64,000 nt of DNA. Origin: Methylomonas sp. EFPC3 (GTDB lineage Bacteria > Pseudomonadota > Gammaproteobacteria > Methylococcales > Methylomonadaceae). A program made the translations under genes and the position numbers. The notes under the pieces were generated by a model, which saw only the letters and a list, made by a program, of their open reading frames with translations, was not told the origin of the DNA and did no database searches. Positions 26,735 to 32,876 of the stretch are shown here, piece after piece. Location: assembly GCF_029643245.1 (NCBI RefSeq), contig NZ_CP116398.1:2790001-2854000 (forward strand), in the 5' to 3' direction. How positions within the stretch are numbered: the stretch's first letter is position 1; each line of letters starts with the position of its first letter.

Positions 26735-26792
26735 ACATAACGTAAAGCTAAGGGGCGGGTGTGATAGCGACCGTCCCGCTTGAGCGCACAGA
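26735..26792 (-). other. attC: Partial integron attC site upstream of the 93-aa gene
   Basis: On the minus strand the arm GCTCAAGCGGG pairs with CCCCTTAGC, leaving extrahelical Cs, and ends at R' GTTATGT (26741-26735). This is the L'-R' half of the attC of an upstream cassette. A proper R'' (ending AAC) is not found. The sequence instead passes into the dispersed repeat and the insertion sequence, so the 5' part appears lost or replaced. Confidence 0.65.
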
Positions 26793-26827
26793 AAGGGGTG
26801 AGGTCTAGCCCGCGTAGGGCAATGGGA

Positions 26828-26839
26828 TGGACTCCTCCC
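26828..26839. repeat. Left subterminal inverted repeat of the insertion sequence
   Basis: TGGACTCCTCCC, the exact reverse complement of 28208-28219. A related GGAGGAGTCC also occurs right before the transposase start (26894-26903), where it overlaps the strong ribosome-binding site. Confidence 0.85.
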
Positions 26840-26906
26840 TCCTAGCGGCATCGGGTGCCAGAGGGATAGACTAAAGCTATCCGACAAGCGGAAGGAGGAG
26901 TCCGAG

Positions 26907-27953
26907 ATGAATGTTAAACGTATAGGAATTGATTTGGCAAAACAGGTGTTTCAAGTGCATGGGGTCGATAGCCACGAACAGACCGTGCTGAAGAAAAAAC
27001 TTAAACGCGAGCAAATGCTGCCGTTTTTTCGGGACTTGCCGGCGTGTTTGATTGGCCTGGAAGCCTGCAGCAGTGCCCACCACTGGGGACGAGAACTCGA
27101 AAAACTGGGTCATACCGTCAAATTGATTGCGCCGCAATTCGTCAAACCCTATGTCAAGGCGAACAAAAACGACGCCAATGATGCGGAAGCGATCTGCGAA
27201 GCGGTCTCGCGACCAACGATGCGTTTCGTAGCCATCAAGACGGTGGCTCAGCAAGACCTACAGGCCACGCATCGCATACGCAGTCAATTGGTCAGTCAGC
27301 GCACCGAGAAGGCCAATCAAATTCGCGGCTTGCTGGCCGAATACGGCATCGTCGTCGGACAACGCCTGGAAACCTTACGCAAAGCGCTACCGGGCTTATT
27401 GGAAGATGGTGACAACCACCTGACCAGCCACTTCCGAAGTTTGCTCAACGGTTTAAAAGACGATTTGATCGGCCTGGATGAGCGCGTCAAAGATCTGGAT
27501 AAACGCATTCAACGCCAAGCCGATACCGATCCGGGCGCCAAACGTCTGCAGCAAATTCCGGGCATCGGCCCGATTACCGCCACAGCCCTGGTCAGCGGCG
27601 TGGGTGACGGCAAGCAATTCAAGCGTGGACGGGACATGGCGGCTTGGCTGGGCTTGACGCCAGGTCAACATAGCAGTGGCGGCAAGGAACGGCTGTTGGG
27701 CATCAGCAAGCGCGGCGATGCCTACTTGAGGACCTTGTTGATTCACGGCGCACGGGCCGTGCTCAAAGTCGCCGGGCAAAAAGACGATCCGCGCAGCCGT
27801 TGGCTGCAAACCCTCAGCGAGCGGCGTAACAAAAACATCGCCGCCGTCGCCTTGGCCAATAAAAACGCTCGAATTGCTTGGGCGTTATTGAGCAAGAACA
27901 TCGACTACCAACCGGACCGAGACCGGCCGGCTGGGGAATCGGCTTGGGCCTGA
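26907..27953 (+). CDS. IS110-family (IS1111 group) transposase
   Basis: A 348-residue recombinase of the IS110 family, with a RuvC-like DEDD domain at the N-terminus and a Tnp_20 domain with the catalytic Ser at the C-terminus. Visible motifs are Asp9 in RIGIDLAKQVFQVHGVD, Glu in GLEACSSAHHWG, the Asp pair in KNDANDAEAICEA, the helix-hairpin-helix-like IPGIGPITATALVSGVGD, and WLGLTPGQHSSGGKERLLG carrying the Ser. No frameshift or stop is seen, so it appears intact. AAGGAGG lies about 8 bases before the ATG. IS110 enzymes are guided by a bridge RNA from the element's own non-coding end. Confidence 0.95.
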   Translation: MNVKRIGIDLAKQVFQVHGVDSHEQTVLKKKLKREQMLPFFRDLPACLIGLEACSSAHHWGRELEKLGHTVKLIAPQFVKPYVKANKNDANDAEAICEAVSRPTMRFVAIKTVAQQDLQATHRIRSQLVSQRTEKANQIRGLLAEYGIVVGQRLETLRKALPGLLEDGDNHLTSHFRSLLNGLKDDLIGLDERVKDLDKRIQRQADTDPGAKRLQQIPGIGPITATALVSGVGDGKQFKRGRDMAAWLGLTPGQHSSGGKERLLGISKRGDAYLRTLLIHGARAVLKVAGQKDDPRSRWLQTLSERRNKNIAAVALANKNARIAWALLSKNIDYQPDRDRPAGESAWA

Positions 27954-28207
27954 CAGTAAACTGTCACGCCCAAGCCGATTGAGATAAAAGAGCAATCCAC
28001 TCGATTGCGAAGCATCACCCTGATGGCAACCGGACGAACCGGCGCTGGTAAAACCTGACTATTGAGTTGTGCCCAAGAGCACGTTAGGGCGATAAGGAAC
28101 CAGCGCGCGAATAGCCCATTATGGCCAGAGCCTATGATGCTCAAGTAAGGCCGGATATACGTGTGCAGTCGTACCTTTTACCAACAGAAGTGATTTGCTT
28201 GCAAAAC
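27954..28207 (+). ncRNA. Candidate bridge-RNA region of the insertion sequence
   Basis: About 254 non-coding bases between the transposase stop and the right inverted repeat. In the IS1111 group the guide (bridge) RNA is reported to be encoded at this right end, downstream of the transposase. The length fits. I did not fold the region, so the exact RNA limits and its target and donor loops are not given. Confidence 0.5.
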
Positions 28208-28219
28208 GGGAGGAGTCCA
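28208..28219. repeat. Right subterminal inverted repeat of the insertion sequence
   Basis: GGGAGGAGTCCA, the exact reverse complement of 26828-26839, five bases before the continuing half of the interrupted dispersed repeat. Confidence 0.85.
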
Positions 28220-28223
28220 TATA

Positions 28224-28308
28224 CGCAATAGGCGATAGCCGCATTGCGCCGTATGTTGACCTCCGTCATTCGGCGCAATGCCCGTTGGTTATTGCGCCTT
28301 ACGGCCTT
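28224..28308. repeat. 85-bp direct repeat, copy 2, interrupted on its left by the insertion sequence
   Basis: Identical over 85 bases to 24086-24170. The missing left part of the element lies on the far side of the insertion sequence (26800-26817). The right end overlaps the first two bases of the stop codon of the 263-aa gene. Confidence 0.9.
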
Positions 28309-29098
28309 AGGCACCTCTTAGCTCTACCGTTGATGCCTCCAACTCCAGCTCGGTCGATAGGGCCTGCAAACAGTAAACGTCGACCGTACCTGAAAGAGTG
28401 CGCTTGCTACGGATGTCGGAAAACGAGAACTGGTGCTGATGCTTGGATTCGCAGTACTCCATGACGTCATAGATTTTCTTCGCGTCAGCCGGCATGAACT
28501 GTCCCTTCGCACGCGCCGGCTCCTGAATGAGGACTTGGTGAACAGGGCTCTTGTATTGCTTGTCGCGTATGACTTCCTTGATAGCCGGGTAGTAGCTCAT
28601 GGAAAAGATCCCAGGAATATCAACAGATGATAAGGTGACCGGATGGTCTCCCTCATAGTTTGCGTACAGGTTCAGGCGGTAGCTACCTGAACCATCAAGA
28701 CGAACTACTCCGTACTGGTCACACCAGAGCTTCATGCCAGACTGCAATGCCCAAGATGCGAATGCGACGGCGGGGGCAGCCGAATAACCATAAGTGGCCA
28801 TCAGAAGCGAGGCGAGCGCACCAACTAGAGACATGGTGTCCGAGGCCTTGCCCCCGACTTTCGATCCGGCCTGGGAGCAAAAGTCGCAGTAGCAATGGAG
28901 AAGACTTCGGACGTTCTGGCTGAGCCATTGGCTCGCGCGGTAGCACTTCTCTTCTCCCACTATGCGTGACGGATCAATGGTGCTTGGTTGCAGATAGGGA
29001 TCGCGCTGACTTAGGCCTATTAGAGCGAGTTGCTCCAGCGGCCTAAGGCCTGTGGCCAGATTGACCCAAAGTTGAAGTTCTGACTGTGACGATGCCAT
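28307..29098 (-). CDS. 263-aa protein of unknown function, probable integron cassette gene
   Basis: An unrecognised protein of 263 residues. An N-terminal part has scattered Cys residues (CYRASQW, LHCYCDFCSQ). Next comes a hydrophobic stretch around residues 88-115 (MSLVGALASLLMATYG and following) that could enter a membrane. The C-terminal part is more polar. AAGGGAG precedes the ATG, which lies 25 bases after a GTTAGGC junction (29129-29123), as in integron cassettes. At its end GGTGCCTAAG, holding the TAA stop, nearly complements the cassette start GTTAGGCGCC (8 of 10), so it looks like the R'' of its attC. The rest of that attC has been replaced by the dispersed repeat. The position beside an AIPR gene makes defence a fair guess, not more. 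Confidence 0.7.
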   Translation of the reverse strand: MASSQSELQLWVNLATGLRPLEQLALIGLSQRDPYLQPSTIDPSRIVGEEKCYRASQWLSQNVRSLLHCYCDFCSQAGSKVGGKASDTMSLVGALASLLMATYGYSAAPAVAFASWALQSGMKLWCDQYGVVRLDGSGSYRLNLYANYEGDHPVTLSSVDIPGIFSMSYYPAIKEVIRDKQYKSPVHQVLIQEPARAKGQFMPADAKKIYDVMEYCESKHQHQFSFSDIRSKRTLSGTVDVYCLQALSTELELEASTVELRGA

Positions 29099-29469
29099 CG
29101 CACTCTCCCTTATTTGGTTGGCGCCTAACTATTGATTATCAGGCAAATCTGCCCGACAAGTTGATATTGCCGGCCTTTTCGGGCACCTTTGCCCGGATAA
29201 CCGCCAAACCGCGCACAACCGGGTTGATAACCTGATATTTGCCATAAATTCGCGCGGATTTGACTCTTCAAATAATCAGCGCCTGAATATATTCGCTAAT
29301 CATTCGATGTCAAGCATCAAATCCGCCGACCTTGCAGGATGACGTTCACCGCATCGTGCGGCTCAAGCATTATTCGCTGCATACCGAGCGCGCACCTATT
29401 GCGAGGGGAGAATCGGGATCAGGTCTAGCAATCAAGCATTTGCATGTCGACCGCCAGGACGCAACTCAC
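29099..29469 (-). promoter_or_regulatory. Non-coding head of the cassette array: attI-like junction and leader
   Basis: On the minus strand GTTAGGC (29129-29123) fits the GTTRRRY recombination core. Upstream of it no paired attC arm is seen, so it is more like an attI (the array's insertion point) than an attC. The stretch is AT-rich near 29220-29310 and has several short GGGCA/TGCCC inversions. No integrase gene is found here or elsewhere in the window; the next gene upstream is a Uma2 nuclease. Confidence 0.45.
29286..29313 (-). promoter_or_regulatory. Strong promoter reading into the cassette array (Pc-like)
   Basis: Read on the minus strand: a perfect -35 TTGACA (29313-29308), a 16-base spacer and -10 TATATT (29291-29286). 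It points into the 263-aa gene and the following cassettes, about 150 bases before the GTT junction. This is the position and orientation of an integron cassette promoter. Confidence 0.65.
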
Positions 29470-30054
29470 TTACCTCTCCCCGCTTGCATTATCGTCAAAC
29501 ACCTTATCGTAAACCTCGCGCAAGCTGAGCCGGCAATCGATGCTTTCCAGCGCTACGCTTGCTTCCAGGCCCAGCGTCTCGCTCAATATCCAGACTTCGC
29601 CTTGGCGCAGATAACGTTCGATACCAGGCTGGTCTTGGATCACCAGCAGATATTCGCGCAAGCTGGGGATTTTTCGGTAATGGGCAAACTTGCCGCCGCG
29701 GTCGTAAGCTTCGGTGGACGGCGACAGCACTTCGATCAGCAGGGTCGGATTAAGCAAGGTATCGACCTGCGCATCTTCGAACTCGGGTTTACCGCAAACC
29801 ACGGCGATGTCGGGGTAGTGGTAGCTGCGGGCTGCGGTGGCCTTGACCCGCATGTCGTTGATGTAGGCTTCGCCGGGACGGCTTTTCAGTTGCTGACTGA
29901 GTTCTCCACAAATATTTCCGGAAATTAAATTATGTTCCCGGCTGGCGCCGGTCATCGCATAAATTTGCCCGTCGTGGAATTCGCTTTTAATCGATCCACT
30001 GCGTTCCAGACTCAAGTATTCTTCGGCGGTATAACGTTGAAGCGCGGCGGACAT
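29470..30054 (-). CDS. Uma2 family (DUF820) putative endonuclease
   Basis: A 194-residue protein of the Uma2 family, which has a PD-(D/E)xK nuclease fold. The start (YTAEEYLSLE) and the segments FHDGQIYAMTGASREHN, SYHYPDIAVVCGKPE and LLIEVLSPSTEAYDRGGKF carry the expected Asp, Glu and Lys. Length is typical. The family is expanded in cyanobacteria and some methanotrophs and is often linked to mobile DNA; its function is not established. It lies immediately outside the cassette array. Confidence 0.88.
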   Translation of the reverse strand: MSAALQRYTAEEYLSLERSGSIKSEFHDGQIYAMTGASREHNLISGNICGELSQQLKSRPGEAYINDMRVKATAARSYHYPDIAVVCGKPEFEDAQVDTLLNPTLLIEVLSPSTEAYDRGGKFAHYRKIPSLREYLLVIQDQPGIERYLRQGEVWILSETLGLEASVALESIDCRLSLREVYDKVFDDNASGER

Positions 30055-30329
30055 GAGTCACCTCGGCAAATCAAATGTATTTGAACCAAGCATATTACAG
30101 CGACTCGCGGCTCGGCAAGCGCCCGGCAAATGGGTTGGGACGCATGGTTTTGCGACGAAAAGCGGCTATGAGCAAGCCGGCGATCATCAGACCGGTGCAT
30201 GGCGGCACTGGATGAAAGGCTGTTTCGCAAAACTGCAGCCAGCCGAGACAAACACATCGCGGTCAAATCGCCTTTCCGCCACACGTTCCCGCTATCAGGA
30301 AATCCCTCGCCACGCCAACCGCCCTCGCA
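30055..30329. other. Intergenic stretch without recognised gene
   Basis: Lies between the divergent Uma2 and rlmH genes. No open frame with a family match, no strong hairpin. The promoter candidate for rlmH follows directly. Confidence 0.5.
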
Positions 30330-30358
30330 TTGTCACACCCATCACATCTGTGTATCCT
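30330..30358 (+). promoter_or_regulatory. Promoter candidate for rlmH-maf-rng
   Basis: TTGTCA (30330-30335), a 17-base spacer and TATCCT (30353-30358). Transcription would start near 30365, almost at the rlmH ATG (30366), and no ribosome-binding site is seen there, so the message might be leaderless. Confidence 0.4.
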
Positions 30359-30365
30359 CCCCGCC

Positions 30366-30830
30366 ATGCAAATTCATCTGATCGCCGTCGGCAGCAAAAT
30401 GCCGGACTGGGTACAGCAAGGTTATAATGAGTACGCCAAGCGGCTGCCGCGCGAGTGCGAGTTGCTACTGCGCGAAATCGCGCCGGACAAGCGCAAAAGC
30501 GGCGACGTGGCCCGCATTACCCGCGACGAAGGCGAACGCATGATCGCCGCCTTGCCGCCGCGCGCCCACGTCGTGACGCTGGATATTCCCGGCAAGCCCT
30601 GGTCGACCCCCGATCTGGCGCAGGCTTTGCAGCGCTGGCTCGGCAACGGCCAGCCGGTCGCGCTGATGGTTGGCGGCCCGGAAGGCCTGGCGCCGCAGGT
30701 CAAAGAGTTGGCGCGCGAATCTTGGAGCCTGTCGCCGCTGACCTTCCCGCATCCGCTGGTGCGTATCGTCGTTGCCGAACAAATTTACCGGGCCTGGAGT
30801 CTGCTCAACAACCATCCTTACCACCGTTAA
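30366..30830 (+). CDS. rlmH: 23S rRNA pseudouridine(1915)-N3 methyltransferase RlmH
   Basis: A SPOUT-fold methyltransferase that modifies pseudouridine 1915 of 23S rRNA on the assembled ribosome; 154 residues. It begins [20 protein letters not shown] and has the AdoMet loop [17 protein letters not shown] and the conserved tail [20 protein letters not shown] ending in NHPYHR. The ATG at 30366 gives the standard family length. It opens the conserved rlmH-maf-rng order. Confidence 0.97.
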   Translation: MQIHLIAVGSKMPDWVQQGYNEYAKRLPRECELLLREIAPDKRKSGDVARITRDEGERMIAALPPRAHVVTLDIPGKPWSTPDLAQALQRWLGNGQPVALMVGGPEGLAPQVKELARESWSLSPLTFPHPLVRIVVAEQIYRAWSLLNNHPYHR

Positions 30831-30834
30831 CGGT

Positions 30835-31413
30835 ATGCAAGCACAATTGATCCTGGCCTCGGCCTCGCCGCGCCGCCGCGAATTACTGGCCCAAATCGGC
30901 ATCCGCCACGCCGTCATGGCCGTCGACATCGACGAAACCCCGTTCCCCGGCGAAGCCCCGGCCGCCTATGTCGAGCGGGTCGCGGCCGAAAAATCGGCCG
31001 TGTGTGCGGCGCAAAGCGACAGCCGCTTGCCGATACTGGCCGCCGACACCAGCGTGATTTGCGACGGCCGGATTCTGGGCAAGCCCGACGATCTGCAACA
31101 TGCCATCGAAATGCTGAGCCGGCTGTCCGGCCGCAGCCACCAGGTGTATAGCGCGGTATCCTTGCGTAGCGGGCAAACCCATTGGCAGGCCTTGAGCGTC
31201 AGCGAAGTCCGTTTCCGCCCCCTCAGCCACCAGGAAATCGTGGCCTATTGGCAAACTGGGGAACCTTGCGATAAAGCCGGTGCCTATGCGATTCAGGGAC
31301 TGGCCAGCGTGTTTATCGAGTCGATCGCCGGCAGTTTTTCCGGGGTGATGGGCCTGCCGCTGTTCGAAACCGCACAACTGTTGAGCCAAGCCGGCATAGA
31401 AGTAATTCAATGA
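30835..31413 (+). CDS. maf: Maf-family nucleotide pyrophosphatase
   Basis: A 192-residue nucleoside triphosphate pyrophosphatase of the Maf family, most like YhdE, which acts on dTTP and UTP. The start LILASASPRRRELLAQIGI is the family signature, followed by YVERVAAEKSAV, LAADTSVICDGRILGKPDD and the C-terminal YAIQGLASVFIESIAGSFSG. It starts 4 bases after rlmH and its stop overlaps the rng start (ATGA), so the three genes are translationally linked. Confidence 0.96.
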   Translation: MQAQLILASASPRRRELLAQIGIRHAVMAVDIDETPFPGEAPAAYVERVAAEKSAVCAAQSDSRLPILAADTSVICDGRILGKPDDLQHAIEMLSRLSGRSHQVYSAVSLRSGQTHWQALSVSEVRFRPLSHQEIVAYWQTGEPCDKAGAYAIQGLASVFIESIAGSFSGVMGLPLFETAQLLSQAGIEVIQ

Positions 31414-32867
31414 GCGAAGAAATATTAATCAATGTGACGCCGCCGGAAACCCGGGTCGCCGTCATCGAAAACGGCGTGTTGCAGGAACTGATCATCGAGC
31501 GCGTTCGCCAAAAGGGCTTGGTCGGCAACATTTACAAGGGCGAGGTCTGCCGGGTATTGCCGGGCATGCAGGCCGCCTTCGTCGATATCGGCCTGGACAA
31601 GGCCGCCTTTCTGCATTTATCCGACTTCAGCAGCCAGGAACTGGCGGAAAAGGGTTCGGAGAACATCGAACATTACCTGAAGGAAGGCCAGAAGCTGGTG
31701 GTGCAAGTCACTAAAGACCCGCTCGGCAACAAGGGCGCCCGGCTCACCACCGACATTTCGATTCCGTCGCGCTACCAGGTCTACATGCCTTATGCCGGCA
31801 ACTCCGGCGTGTCGCAGCGCATCGAATGCGAGTCCGAGCGCACCCGGCTGCGGGCCTGCATCGAGGCCTACCAGCAAAAACACCAGGTGCCGGGCGGCTT
31901 CATTGCCCGCACCGCCGCCGAATGCGTCGAGGAAGTGATTCTGTATTCCGACATGACCTTCTTGCACAAACTCTGGGAATCGATCCTGGACAAGAGCAAA
32001 AAGGCCAAGGTCAAATCCTTGATCCACGAAGACCTGCCGCTCAGCATCCGCACCTTGCGCGATTTGTACAAAGACGGCATCGAAAAAATCCGGGTCGATT
32101 CCAAGGAAACCTTTTTGAAGCTGGTCGAATTCGCCGAGACCTTCGTCCCGGAAATCGTCTCGGTGATCGAACATTACTCCGGCGAACGGCCGGTGTTCGA
32201 CATCTACAACGTCGAAGACGAGATCAGCAAGGCGCTGGACCGTAAGGTCAAGCTCAAGTCCGGCGGCCATCTGGTGTTCGACCAGACCGAGTCGATGACG
32301 ACGGTGGACGTCAATACCGGCGGCTACGTCGGCGGCCGCAACCTGGAAGAAACCATCTTCAAGACCAATCTGGAAGCGGCGCAAACCATTTCCCGCCAGC
32401 TGCGGCTGCGCAATCTGGGCGGCATCATCATTATCGATTTCATCGACATGCAAAGCGACGAGCACAAGAAACAAGTGTTGGCCGCGCTGCAACGCAATCT
32501 GGAAAAAGACCACGCCAAGACCAAGATCACCGAGGTGTCGGCGCTGGGCTTGGTGGAAATGACCCGCAAACGCACCCGGGAGAGCCTGGAGCACATTCTG
32601 TGCGAACCTTGCTCGACTTGCGGCGGTCGCGGCGTGCTGAAAACCGCCGAGTCGATCTGCCTGGAGATTTTCCGCGAAATCATCCGGGTGGTGCGCCAAT
32701 ACAGCGTGCAGCAAATTCTGGTCCTGGCCTCTGAGCAGGTGGTGGAAATGCTGCTGGACGAGGAAGCCGACATGCTGGCCGAGCTGGAAGTATTTCTGAA
32801 GGTGGCGATCAAGATTCGCGCCGAAGCCGAATACAACCAGGAACACTACGACGTGGTGTTGCTATAG
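31410..32867 (+). CDS. rng: Ribonuclease G
   Basis: An endoribonuclease of the RNase E/G family, 485 residues, which processes the 5' end of 16S rRNA and decays mRNA. It has the N-terminal S1 domain (VGNIYKGEVCRVLPGMQAAF, then VDIGLDKAAFLH), the catalytic DNase I-like part with the magnesium ligands in TTVDVNTGGYVG and IIIIDFIDM, and the Zn-link Cys pair in CEPCSTCGGRG. There is no long C-terminal scaffold, which separates it from RNase E. It overlaps maf by 4 bases. Confidence 0.97.
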   Translation: MSEEILINVTPPETRVAVIENGVLQELIIERVRQKGLVGNIYKGEVCRVLPGMQAAFVDIGLDKAAFLHLSDFSSQELAEKGSENIEHYLKEGQKLVVQVTKDPLGNKGARLTTDISIPSRYQVYMPYAGNSGVSQRIECESERTRLRACIEAYQQKHQVPGGFIARTAAECVEEVILYSDMTFLHKLWESILDKSKKAKVKSLIHEDLPLSIRTLRDLYKDGIEKIRVDSKETFLKLVEFAETFVPEIVSVIEHYSGERPVFDIYNVEDEISKALDRKVKLKSGGHLVFDQTESMTTVDVNTGGYVGGRNLEETIFKTNLEAAQTISRQLRLRNLGGIIIIDFIDMQSDEHKKQVLAALQRNLEKDHAKTKITEVSALGLVEMTRKRTRESLEHILCEPCSTCGGRGVLKTAESICLEIFREIIRVVRQYSVQQILVLASEQVVEMLLDEEADMLAELEVFLKVAIKIRAEAEYNQEHYDVVLL

Positions 32868-32876
32868 GCCTAAGTT

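Larger units (their letters stand above)
26821..28223 (+). mobile_element. IS1111-type insertion sequence (IS110 family)
   Basis: An element of about 1.4 kb holding one transposase gene. It has perfect 12-bp subterminal inverted repeats, TGGACTCCTCCC (26828-26839) and GGGAGGAGTCCA (28208-28219), a hallmark of the IS1111 subgroup. The exact tips are uncertain by a few bases. The left flank (GAGG..AGCCCGCGTAG at 26800-26817) and the right flank (CGCAATAGG onward from 28224) are the two halves of the dispersed repeat seen intact at 24065-24170. The element therefore interrupted a repeat copy. Members of this group are known to choose REP-like palindromes or attC sites as targets. Confidence 0.85.

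Noticed and set aside
24086-28308. The 85-bp direct repeats as attachment sites of an integrated genomic island
   Set aside because: No tRNA gene and no tyrosine or serine phage-type integrase lie next to them. The unit is itself palindromic, as a dispersed repeat would be, and one copy was split by the insertion sequence.
24065-28308. CRISPR array
   Set aside because: Only two copies of the repeat, 4 kb apart, without regular spacers and without cas genes.
29123-29200. Complete attC site at the head of the array
   Set aside because: Only the GTTAGGC core is found; no pairing arm with an extrahelical base and no R'' core upstream. An attI-like reading fits better.
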